Below, piece after piece: positions 1 through 6,042 of a stretch of 12,062 nucleotides of DNA. A model generated the notes under the pieces. The model saw only the letters and a list, made by a program, of their open reading frames with translations. It was not told the origin of the DNA and searched no databases. The stretch comes from Variovorax sp. (GTDB taxonomy: Bacteria > Pseudomonadota > Gammaproteobacteria > Burkholderiales > Burkholderiaceae_C). The translations under genes were made by a program, and so were the position numbers. The stretch's first letter is position 1. Every line of letters begins with the position of its first letter. The DNA is taken from the NCBI GenBank assembly GCA_028292835.1, contig JAQGLP010000079.1, positions 1 through 12,062 of the forward strand. The letters are read 5' to 3'.

Positions 1-549
1 ACCGGTCCGAAGTCGCTGGCCCGGCGCAGCGCGCAGACCGCGCTGCATGCCATCACCCATGCGATGCTGCGCTGGATGGCGCCCTTCCTGAGCTTCACGG
101 CCGAGGAGGCCTGGAAGCTCGCGGGACGCTCGGAATCGATCTTCATGGAAACTTACAGCGACCTCGGCGCGCCCGACGAGGCGCTGCTGGCGAAGTGGTC
201 GCGCCTGCGCGAGATCCGCGACGGCGTGAACAAGGAGATCGAGACGGTACGCACCGCCGGCCGGCTCGGTTCCTCGCTGCAGGCCAACCTGACGCTGACC
301 GCGCCGCCGGCCGACCACGCGCTGCTGGCCAGCCTGGGGGACGACCTGAAATTCGTCTTCATCGCCTCCGCTATCGAATTGATAGCTGGAGAGACCCTGT
401 CCACGGTCGTCAGGGCCAGCTCCGACACCAAATGCGAGCGCTGCTGGCACTGGCGCGCCGATGTCGGCCACGACCCGGCGTACCCGACCATCTGCGGCCG
501 CTGCACCAGCAACCTCCACGGCGCCGGCGAAACGAGGCGCTTCGCATGA
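1..549 (+). CDS. ileS: Isoleucyl-tRNA synthetase, C-terminal 182 residues (5' part lies outside the window)
   Basis: IleS charges tRNA-Ile with isoleucine in the cytoplasm. Only the 3' end is present; the reading frame is open from base 1. Residues about 1-115 of the fragment are the helical anticodon-binding domain (LRWMAPFLSFTAEEAW, then the REIRDGVNKEIE helix). Residues 145-168 form the C-terminal zinc finger, with C145-x2-C148 and C165-x2-C168 in CERCWHWR...CGRC, typical of bacterial IleS. The segment at residues 123-130 (SAIELIAG) is encoded by a hairpin repeat described separately. The TGA stop overlaps the ATG of a possible mini-ORF, and lspA follows 79 bp later, the usual ileS-lspA order of proteobacteria. 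Identification is secure; only the start is missing. Confidence 0.96.
   Translation, partial: TGPKSLARRSAQTALHAITHAMLRWMAPFLSFTAEEAWKLAGRSESIFMETYSDLGAPDEALLAKWSRLREIRDGVNKEIETVRTAGRLGSSLQANLTLTAPPADHALLASLGDDLKFVFIASAIELIAGETLSTVVRASSDTKCERCWHWRADVGHDPAYPTICGRCTSNLHGAGETRRFA
366..391. repeat. GCTATC-N5-GATAGC hairpin repeat inside ileS
   Basis: The sequence reads GCTATC (370-375), GAATT loop (376-380), GATAGC (381-386). CTCC (366-369) and GGAG (388-391) extend it to a 10-bp stem with a single bulged T at 387. From memory, short palindromes of the GCTATC...GATAGC type are dispersed widely in Comamonadaceae genomes; that link is not tested here. It lies in frame in ileS, in the linker between the anticodon-binding domain and the zinc finger, so it adds codons without disrupting the protein. 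A chance palindrome in coding sequence remains possible. Confidence 0.5.
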
Positions 550-632
550 CACACCGTCCCACCCACGGCGACGTGCGCCGCCCCGCGCCGCGCGCACGAC
601 GCACCGCCGACACGACCCGAGGGGCCGCATGA
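546..632 (+). CDS. Possible 28-codon mini-ORF bridging ileS and lspA
   Basis: This short frame starts at an ATG overlapping the ileS stop (ATGA, 546-549) and ends with a TGA overlapping the lspA start (ATGA, 629-632). A GAGG ribosome-binding-like sequence sits at 534-537, 8 nt before the start. The peptide (MTHRPTHGDVRRPAPRARRT...) is rich in Arg, Pro and Thr, has no hydrophobic segment and matches no family I know. If translated, it would carry ribosomes across the 79-bp gap and couple lspA to ileS, so its role may be translational rather than protein-based. High G+C makes chance open frames common, so it is only a candidate. Confidence 0.3.
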   Translation: MTHRPTHGDVRRPAPRARRTADTTRGAA

Positions 633-1165
633 TGGCGCGCGCCTCCTCTTCCTCCTCCCGCCCCTCCCGCGCCCCGATGGCATCTGCCGCCGGCCGGAGC
701 ATCTGGCCCTGGCTGGGCGTGGCGCTGATCCTGTTCATCGCCGACCAGTTCACCAAGACACTGATCCTGGGCTACTACCTGCTGGGCGACAGCACGACCG
801 TCACCAGCTTCTTCAACATCGTGCGCGCCCACAACACCGGCGCGGCGTTCTCGTTCCTCGCGGGCGCGTCGGGCTGGCAGCGCTGGTTCTTCACCGCCAT
901 CGGCGTGGCGGCAGCAACCTTCATCTGCTGGATGCTCAGGTCGCACGCCGGGCAGAAGCTCTTTTCGTTCGCCATGGCCTGCATCCTGGGCGGCGCCATC
1001 GGCAACGTGGTGGACCGCCTGATGCACGGCTACGTGGTCGACTTCCTAGACTTCCACTGGGCCGGCCAGCACTTCCCGGCCTTCAACGTGGCCGACAGCG
1101 CGATCACCATCGGCGCCGTCTGCCTGGTGCTCGACGAGCTGTGGCGCGTGCGGCGCGGCAGGTAG
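629..1165 (+). CDS. lspA: Lipoprotein signal peptidase (signal peptidase II)
   Basis: LspA is an inner-membrane aspartyl protease that removes the signal peptide of prolipoproteins after lipid attachment to the +1 cysteine; it is the target of globomycin. The protein has 178 residues and four hydrophobic segments (about 25-43, 85-103, 110-128, 150-170). The two catalytic aspartates are visible: D129 in GGAIGNVVDRLMHGYVVDF and D156 in FNVADSAIT. N69 in RAHNTGAAFS is also conserved. The start at 629 is preferred because GAGGGG lies at 619-624; the second ATG at 632 is equally in frame. The Ser/Arg-rich first 23 residues are an unusual cytoplasmic extension, and the conserved core would also fit a start at Met17 (677). 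It probably shares a transcript with ileS. Confidence 0.95.
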   Translation: MMARASSSSSRPSRAPMASAAGRSIWPWLGVALILFIADQFTKTLILGYYLLGDSTTVTSFFNIVRAHNTGAAFSFLAGASGWQRWFFTAIGVAAATFICWMLRSHAGQKLFSFAMACILGGAIGNVVDRLMHGYVVDFLDFHWAGQHFPAFNVADSAITIGAVCLVLDELWRVRRGR

Positions 1166-1209
1166 CCGACCCGGCGAGCGAGCAGCAGGGCCGGGGAGCG
1201 ACAGCCGCG

Positions 1210-1215
1210 TATAGT
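1210..1215 (+). promoter_or_regulatory. Candidate -10 element (TATAGT) just before the Na/Pi transporter gene
   Basis: TATAGT matches the sigma-70 -10 consensus in five of six positions and ends 11 nt before the ATG at 1227. Transcription from it would start around 1222 and leave almost no leader. No good -35 hexamer is seen 16-18 bp upstream. The gap after lspA is only 61 bp, so read-through from lspA is also possible. Confidence 0.35.
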
Positions 1216-1226
1216 TGCCCGGGTCC

Positions 1227-2885
1227 ATGAAACATCTGCTGAACCTGATGGCGGCGGTGGCGCTGCTGGTGTGGGGCACCCATCTCGTTCGCACCGGCGT
1301 GCTGCGCGTCTTCGGCGCCAACCTGCGCCGGCTGCTGGCGCAAAGCACGCGCAACCGTTTCACCGCGGCGCTCTCGGGGGTCGGCGTCACGGCACTGGTG
1401 CAGTCGAGCACCGCGACCTCGCTGATGACCTCGTCCTTCGTCGGGCAGGGCCTGATCACACTGCCGGCGGCGCTGGCCGTGATGCGCGGCGCGGACATCG
1501 GCACGGCGCTGATGGCGGTGCTGTTCTCGGCCGACCTGTCGTGGCTGTCGCCGCTCTTCATCTTCATCGGGGTGGTGCTGTTCATCACGCGCGGGCCCAG
1601 CGTGGCGGGGCGCGTCGGGCGCGTGCTGATCGGACTCGGGCTGATCCTGCTGGCGCTGCGGCTGGTGGTGGAGGCCACGGGCTCGCTGTTCGAGGCGCCG
1701 GCCATCCGCACCCTGCTGGCCTCGGTCACCAGCGACGTGCTGCTGGAGATCACCCTCGGCGCCGTGCTGGCGATCGTCGCCTATTCGAGCCTGGCGGTGG
1801 TGCTGCTGGTCGCGGCGATGGCGAGCTCGCACGTGGTGCCGCTCGATGTCGCGCTGGGCCTGGTGCTGGGGGCCAACCTGGGCAGCGGCCTGCTGGCGGT
1901 GCTGACCACGGCCAAGTCGGAGATGGCGGTACGGCAGGTCACGGTCGGCAACCTGCTGTTCAAGGCGCTCGGCGTCGCGGTGGCGGCGCCCCTCATCGGC
2001 CTGTGGCTGCGCGAGGCGCGGCCCTACATTCCGAACGCGACGCAGCTGGTGGTGCTGTCCCACCTCGCCTTCAATGTGCTCATCGGCCTGGGCTTCATCG
2101 GGCTGACGGGCGGGGTGGCGAGCCTCGTGACGCGCCTCCTGCCGGTGCCCGAGCCGTCGGCCGCGACGATGCGGCCGCAGCACCTCGACCCGTCGGCACT
2201 GTCGACCCCCACGCTCGCGATCTCGAACGCGGCGCGCGAGGCGCTGCACCAGGCCGACGTGGTCGAGACCATGCTGATCGGCATGCTCACGGTGATCCGC
2301 AACAACGACCAGCGCCTGGCCGAGGAGCTGCGCAAGCTCGACGACACAGTGGACCGGCTGTACTCCGACATCAAGTACTACATGACGAAGATCTCGCGCG
2401 AGGCCCTGGGCGAGGAGGAGAGCCGGCGCTGGGCCGACATCATCAGCTTCACCATCAACATGGAGCAGGTCGGCGACATCATCGAGCGCGTGATCATCGA
2501 CATCGAGGACAAGAAGATCCGGCCGCAGCGCAACTTCTCGGCCGCCGGCATGGCCGAAATCGTCGAGCTGCACGAGCGCCTGGTGGCCAACCTGCGCCTG
2601 GGCATGAGCGTGTTCCTGAGCGGCAGCGTGCGCGACGCGCAGAAGCTGCTGGAGGCAAAGGCACGCTTTCGCAACCTGGAGCGCACCTACGCCAACACGC
2701 ACCTGGCGCGGCTCGCCGAGCAGACCACGCTGAGCATCGAGACCAGCTCGCTGCACATCGACCTGATCAGCGACCTGAAGCGCATCAACTCGCACATCTG
2801 CTCGATCGCCTACCCCATCCTGGAGTCGGCCGGGACGCTGACACCGAGCCGGTTGCGCGAGTCGCGGCTCGGGTCGCTGTCGTAG
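1227..2885 (+). CDS. YjbB-like Na+/phosphate transporter with PhoU-like C-terminal domain
   Basis: Predicted inner-membrane Na/Pi-cotransporter (NptA/PNaS, PF02690) with a cytoplasmic PhoU-like tail, 552 residues. Residues about 1-300 contain two inverted membrane repeats. The first holds the substrate motif Q59-S60-S61 (TALVQSSTATS). The second has Y186-S187-S188 (AYSSLAVVLL) in place of QSS, as I recall for E. coli YjbB, whose wording (LLVWGTHxVRTGV, LSWLSPLxIFIGV, GANLGSGLLA) is very similar. Residues about 330-535 form the helical PhoU-like domain (EEESRRWADII, SIETSSLHIDLI). E. coli YjbB has been linked to phosphate export, so direction of transport is open. ATG at 1227 is chosen over an in-frame TTG at 1215, because residues from MKHLLNLMAAVALLVWGTH align with the family start and the TTG lies inside the candidate -10. 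The gene is convergent with the symporter gene. Confidence 0.93.
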   Translation: MKHLLNLMAAVALLVWGTHLVRTGVLRVFGANLRRLLAQSTRNRFTAALSGVGVTALVQSSTATSLMTSSFVGQGLITLPAALAVMRGADIGTALMAVLFSADLSWLSPLFIFIGVVLFITRGPSVAGRVGRVLIGLGLILLALRLVVEATGSLFEAPAIRTLLASVTSDVLLEITLGAVLAIVAYSSLAVVLLVAAMASSHVVPLDVALGLVLGANLGSGLLAVLTTAKSEMAVRQVTVGNLLFKALGVAVAAPLIGLWLREARPYIPNATQLVVLSHLAFNVLIGLGFIGLTGGVASLVTRLLPVPEPSAATMRPQHLDPSALSTPTLAISNAAREALHQADVVETMLIGMLTVIRNNDQRLAEELRKLDDTVDRLYSDIKYYMTKISREALGEEESRRWADIISFTINMEQVGDIIERVIIDIEDKKIRPQRNFSAAGMAEIVELHERLVANLRLGMSVFLSGSVRDAQKLLEAKARFRNLERTYANTHLARLAEQTTLSIETSSLHIDLISDLKRINSHICSIAYPILESAGTLTPSRLRESRLGSLS

Positions 2886-2893
2886 CCGGCGCC

Positions 2894-2909
2894 GGGGCCC
2901 TGCGGCCCC
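2894..2909. terminator. GC hairpin in the convergent gap (possible bidirectional terminator)
   Basis: GGGGCC (2894-2899), a CTGC loop, then GGCCCC (2904-2909) form a perfect 6-bp stem in the 37-bp gap between two converging genes. There is no T-run on either side, so intrinsic termination would be weak; placement is the main argument. Confidence 0.3.
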
Positions 2910-2922
2910 TGGACCGCAGCCT

Positions 2923-3933
2923 TCAGGCCGACCGGCGCGCCGGCGCGGCAGTCTTGTCGGGGGGAGTGGCCTGCGGACGGCGCGCGTAGCGCTGCGCCAG
3001 CACGGCGCACACCATGAGCTGCATCTGGTGGAACAGGAGCAGCGGCAACACGATGGCGCCGACCGCGCCGGAGGCGAACAGCACCTTGGCCATCGGGATG
3101 CCGCTGGCCAGGCTTTTCTTGGAGCCGCAGAACACGATGGTGATCTCGTCCTCCTTGTCGAAGCCGAGCCGCCGGGCAAGCCAGGTCGTGCTGCCCAGCG
3201 CCACCGTCAGCAGGACAGCGCACAGCACCAGCAGCCCCGCCAGCGCGCTCACGGGCACCTGCTTCCAGAGCCCCTCGATCACGGCCGCGCTGAAGGCGCT
3301 GTAGACCACCAGCAGGATCGAACCCTGGTCCACGAAGCGCACCATGGGCGCGCGGCGGTGCAGCCAGGCGCCGATCCACGGGCGCAGCAGGTGGCCGGCG
3401 ACGAACGGCAGCACCAGTTCCACCACGATTTTCCCGATGGCGTCGAACGAGGTGGAAGCGCTCCCGCTCGGCAGCACGATCGCGTTGACCAGGATCGGCG
3501 TGACCAGCACCCCCAGCATCGTCGAGGCCGAGGCGCTGCACACCGCCGCCGCAATGTTGCCGCGAGCGAGCGACGTGAAGGCGATGGCCGACTGCACCGT
3601 GGCCGGCAGCACGCACAAATAGAGCACGCCGGTGTAGAGCTCGGGCGTGACCAGCGGCGCGAGCACCGGCCGGAGCACCAGCCCGAGCACCGGAAACAGC
3701 GCGAAGGTGCAGGCGAACACCAGCAGGTGCAGCCGCCAGTGCGCGATGCCGCGCAGGATGGCCTCGCGCGACAGCTTGGCGCCGTGCAGGAAGAACAGCA
3801 GGCCGATAGCGAAGGCGGTGAGGTGCTCGAAGAACCAGGCGCCCTGTCCATGGGCGGGCAGCAGGCTGGCGAGCGTCACCACCACGACCAGGGCCAGCGT
3901 GAAGTTGTCGGGAACAAAGCGTGAACGTGCCAT
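2923..3933 (-). CDS. Bile acid:Na+ symporter family carrier (SBF-like, YfeH type)
   Basis: Predicted inner-membrane secondary carrier of the BASS/SBF-like group (PF13593), 336 residues, matching the family's usual size of about 330. About nine to ten hydrophobic segments run from residue 10 to 315. Recognisable signatures are FFLHGAKLSREAI (47-59), LPATVQSAIAFTSLARGN (109-126), CSASASTMLGVLVTPILV (132-149) and FCGSKKSLASGIPMAKVLF (268-286). The C-terminal 20 residues are polar and Pro/Ala-rich. The substrate of YfeH-type members is not established; sodium-coupled uptake of an organic anion is a family-level inference. No Shine-Dalgarno sequence precedes the ATG. TTTCAC and TCCAAT spaced 18 bp apart upstream on this strand are a weak promoter candidate. 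It is divergent from a LysR-type regulator 70 bp away, a common arrangement for a regulator and its target. Confidence 0.9.
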   Translation of the reverse strand: MARSRFVPDNFTLALVVVVTLASLLPAHGQGAWFFEHLTAFAIGLLFFLHGAKLSREAILRGIAHWRLHLLVFACTFALFPVLGLVLRPVLAPLVTPELYTGVLYLCVLPATVQSAIAFTSLARGNIAAAVCSASASTMLGVLVTPILVNAIVLPSGSASTSFDAIGKIVVELVLPFVAGHLLRPWIGAWLHRRAPMVRFVDQGSILLVVYSAFSAAVIEGLWKQVPVSALAGLLVLCAVLLTVALGSTTWLARRLGFDKEDEITIVFCGSKKSLASGIPMAKVLFASGAVGAIVLPLLLFHQMQLMVCAVLAQRYARRPQATPPDKTAAPARRSA

Positions 3934-3964
3934 GCGCGGGATTGGACCCGGACGCCATTCAAAA

Positions 3965-3993
3965 GTGAAATGGATTTATCTGATAGATATATG
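3965..3993 (+). promoter_or_regulatory. Candidate lysR promoter in the symporter/lysR gap
   Basis: GTGAAA (3965-3970) and TATATG (3988-3993) are spaced 17 bp apart, each matching four of six sigma-70 consensus bases. Transcription would begin near 4000, about 4 nt before the lysR ATG, giving a nearly leaderless message. The region is strikingly AT-rich compared with its surroundings. Confidence 0.45.
3977..3989. promoter_or_regulatory. Perfect dyad TATCT-GAT-AGATA, candidate LysR-type operator
   Basis: A perfect inverted repeat with 5-bp arms and a 3-bp centre. It lies in the divergent gap and overlaps the first two bases of the candidate -10, where a regulator could repress its own gene while acting on the symporter promoter. 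LysR-type proteins usually bind short AT-rich dyads of the T-N11-A kind in such gaps. A weaker dyad, CCATT (3955-3959) with AATGG (3969-3973), lies beside it. Binding is inferred only from position and symmetry. Confidence 0.5.
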
Positions 3994-4003
3994 CTTTCGT
4001 CGC

Positions 4004-4918
4004 ATGAATATAACCCTGCGCCAATTGCGCGTGTTCCGCGCCGTGGCGGCCGAACGCAACTTCAGCCGCGCCGGCGACCAGGTCGGCCTGACCCAGCCGG
4101 CGGTGAGCCGCTCGGTGGGCGAGCTCGAAGCGCAACTCGGCCTGAAGCTGCTCGACCGCACCACGCGCGAGGTCGCGCTGACCGAGGCCGGCCAGTCGCT
4201 CGCGGCGCGGCTGGACCGCCTGCTCGACGAACTCGACCAGACGCTGGCCGACGTGCGCGACCTGGCCAGCGCGCGGCGCGGCAAGGTGCGCGTGGCCAGC
4301 AGCCCGACGCTGTCAGCCAACCTGATGCCGGCCTGCATCGCCGAGTGCGCCCGGCGCGAGCCGGCCATCGAGTTCGTGCTGCTCGACCGCATCCAGCAGG
4401 ACGTGCTGCGCAGCGTGCGCGAGGGCGAGGTCGATTTCGGCGTGGTGGTCGAGCCGCCGGCCTCCGGCGACCTGGCGTGCGAAGCCATCCTGGACGACCC
4501 CTTCGTGCTGGTGCTGCCGCCCGCGCACCCTTTCGCGCGGCGCAGGAGCGTGCGCTGGTCGGAGCTGGACGGCGCCGCGCTGGTGTTGCTCGACCACGCC
4601 TCGGGCAGCCGCCGCCTGATCGACAACGCGCTGGCGCGCCACGGCGCGCGGGGCGACATCCGGCAGCAGCTCGGCCACCCGACCACGGTGTTTCGCATGG
4701 TCGAGGCCGGCATCGGCATCGGCGTGATGCCGGCGCTGGCGGTGCCGGCAGCCGGGCTGCGCACACTGGCGGTGCGACCGCTCGCGCCGCGCGTGCAACG
4801 CGAGATCATGCTGGTGCACCGGCGCAACCGCGCGCTGTCGCCGCTGGCCCAGCGCGTCTGGCAGCTGGTGCGCGAGATGGCCCACGCCCCGGCCCGCCAG
4901 GTCACAACAGCCGGCTGA
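4004..4918 (+). CDS. LysR-family transcriptional regulator
   Basis: A 304-residue DNA-binding regulator of usual LysR length. Residues 1-62 are the winged helix-turn-helix: LRQLRVFRAVAAERNFSRAG, then LTQPAVSRSVGELEAQLG and the LLDRTTREVALTEAG wing. A linker helix covers about 63-90. The effector-binding domain runs from about 91 to 295, beginning GKVRVASSPTLSANLMP and including DFGVVVEPP and GIGIGVMPALAV. The start at 4004 fits the family N terminus exactly (MNITLRQLRVF). No Shine-Dalgarno sequence precedes it. It is transcribed away from the symporter gene and shares a control region containing a dyad, so that carrier is its most likely target, with autorepression probable. The quinone oxidoreductase downstream is on the opposite strand. 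The effector cannot be read from the sequence. Confidence 0.93.
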   Translation: MNITLRQLRVFRAVAAERNFSRAGDQVGLTQPAVSRSVGELEAQLGLKLLDRTTREVALTEAGQSLAARLDRLLDELDQTLADVRDLASARRGKVRVASSPTLSANLMPACIAECARREPAIEFVLLDRIQQDVLRSVREGEVDFGVVVEPPASGDLACEAILDDPFVLVLPPAHPFARRRSVRWSELDGAALVLLDHASGSRRLIDNALARHGARGDIRQQLGHPTTVFRMVEAGIGIGVMPALAVPAAGLRTLAVRPLAPRVQREIMLVHRRNRALSPLAQRVWQLVREMAHAPARQVTTAG

Positions 4919-4920
4919 CG

Positions 4921-4937
4921 CGGGGGCGCGGCCCCCG
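4921..4937. terminator. GC hairpin between converging lysR and qor genes
   Basis: CGGGGGC (4921-4927), loop GCG, GCCCCCG (4931-4937) form a perfect 7-bp stem starting 3 bp after the lysR stop, in a 31-bp convergent gap. It lacks a T-run on either strand. It may act as a barrier to read-through in both directions, but this is not certain. Confidence 0.4.
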
Positions 4938-4949
4938 GGTGGCCGCTCT

Positions 4950-5933
4950 TCAGAGCGTGAGGATGGTGCAGCCCGTGGTCTTGCGCGCTTCCAGGTCGCG
5001 GTGGGCCTGCTGCACATCGGCCAGCGCATAGCGTTGCTCGATCGGGATGCGCACGGCGCCGCTCTCGACCACCGCGAACAGGTCGTCGGCCATGGCCTGC
5101 GTGCTCTCGCGCGTCGCGATGTGGGTGAACAGGGTCGGGCGCGTCACGTAGAGCGAGCCCTTGGCGCCGAGCACGCCGAGGTTGAACGGCGGCACCGGCC
5201 CCGAGCCGTTGCCGAAGCTGGCCAGCAGGCCGAAGGGCCGCAGGCAGGCGAGCGAGCCCTCGAAGGTGTCCTTGCCGACCGAGTCGTACACCACCTTCAC
5301 GCCCTGCCCGCCAGTGATCTCCTTGACGCGGGCGGCGAAGTCCTCCGTGCGGTAGTTGATCGCGTGCGCCGCGCCGTGCGCCAGCGCGAGCCGGCATTTC
5401 TCGTCGCTGCCGGCGGTGCCGATCAATTGCAGGCCGAGCGCGCGCGCCCACTGGCAGGCGATCAGGCCGACGCCGCCGGCGGCCGCGTGGAACAGCACGA
5501 AGTCGCCCGGCGCGAGCCCCTCGGCCGGCAGCGTCTTCTTCAGCAGGTACTGCGCCGTCAGACCCTTCAGCATCATGGCCGCGCCAGCCTCGAAGGAGAT
5601 GGCGTCGGGCAGCCGGCAGACGCATTTCGCGGGCATCACGCGCAGTTCGCAGTACGCGCCGGGCGGCTGGCTGGCATAGGCGGCGCGGTCGCCCGCCTTC
5701 AGGTGCGTGACGCCCTCGCCCACCGCCTCGACCACGCCGGCGGCCTCCATGCCGAGCTGCAGCGGCATCGGAAACGGATAGAGGCCGCTGCGCTGGTAGG
5801 TGTCGAGGAAATTGAGCCCGACCGCCTCGTGGCGGATGCGGATCTCGCCGGGGCCGGGATCGCCGACCTCGACCTCGACGATCTTCAGTTCCTCGGGACC
5901 GCCGGGGCAGTCGATGCGGACGGCTTTGCTCAT
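4950..5933 (-). CDS. qorA: NADPH:quinone oxidoreductase, QorA type (zinc-independent MDR)
   Basis: Cytoplasmic medium-chain dehydrogenase/reductase, 327 residues, resembling E. coli QorA, which reduces quinones with NADPH. The N-terminal GroES-like domain covers about 1-125 with GLNFLDTYQRSGLYPFPMPL (39-58, including the family N41 and Y46) and GMEAAGVVEAVGEGV. The Rossmann domain covers about 126-260 with the nucleotide-binding loop HAAAGGVG (149-156), followed by GTAGSDEKCRLALAHGAAHAINY. The zinc-ligand pattern of alcohol dehydrogenases is absent, as expected. The start at 5933 is supported by AGGAG (5941-5945) 7 nt upstream; longer in-frame extensions lack family similarity. The physiological substrate could be another enone or quinone. 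It stands alone, divergent from an EamA-type transporter, with a 109-bp gap. Confidence 0.93.
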   Translation of the reverse strand: MSKAVRIDCPGGPEELKIVEVEVGDPGPGEIRIRHEAVGLNFLDTYQRSGLYPFPMPLQLGMEAAGVVEAVGEGVTHLKAGDRAAYASQPPGAYCELRVMPAKCVCRLPDAISFEAGAAMMLKGLTAQYLLKKTLPAEGLAPGDFVLFHAAAGGVGLIACQWARALGLQLIGTAGSDEKCRLALAHGAAHAINYRTEDFAARVKEITGGQGVKVVYDSVGKDTFEGSLACLRPFGLLASFGNGSGPVPPFNLGVLGAKGSLYVTRPTLFTHIATRESTQAMADDLFAVVESGAVRIPIEQRYALADVQQAHRDLEARKTTGCTILTL

Positions 5934-5940
5934 GGGTAGG

Positions 5941-5945
5941 CTCCT
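5941..5945 (-). promoter_or_regulatory. Ribosome binding site (AGGAG) deciding the qor start
   Basis: On the - strand AGGAG is followed after 7 nt by the ATG at 5933. It fixes the QorA start against longer open frames that extend upstream to 6167. I see no convincing promoter hexamers in the rest of the 5934-6042 gap on this strand. Confidence 0.7.
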
Positions 5946-6029
5946 GGGTGGGTCGTTGCGCGGTGCGCGCAAACGGGTGAACAATGAAAATTGCGCTTCA
6001 TGCTGCCACGGCTCGCGCCGGCGCGCCGC

Positions 6030-6035
6030 TACAGT
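6030..6035 (+). promoter_or_regulatory. Candidate -10 element (TACAGT) directly before the first EamA gene
   Basis: TACAGT ends 7 nt before the ATG at 6043, so a transcript would start at or next to the start codon. No Shine-Dalgarno sequence and no clear -35 box are present. The pattern resembles that seen before the genes at 1227 and 4004. Confidence 0.4.
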
Positions 6036-6042
6036 CGGGCGC

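Noticed and set aside
461..628. A longer lspA reading from 461, adding 56 residues.
   Set aside because: The extension overlaps ileS coding sequence for about 90 bases, is Arg/Pro/Thr-rich and unlike any LspA N terminus. A GAGGGG site supports 629.
1215..1226. TTG start for the Na/Pi transporter.
   Set aside because: It overlaps the candidate -10 element, has no ribosome site and adds four residues absent from the family; ATG at 1227 fits better.
1104..3179. A 691-codon open frame on the - strand opposite lspA and the Na/Pi transporter gene.
   Set aside because: It has low-complexity Arg/His/Gln-rich translation and lies opposite a transporter with clear family motifs; it is a shadow frame.
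3647..4003. N-terminal extension of the LysR regulator into the symporter gene.
   Set aside because: The LysR fold starts exactly at MNITLRQLRVF (4004), and the extension is antisense to symporter coding sequence.
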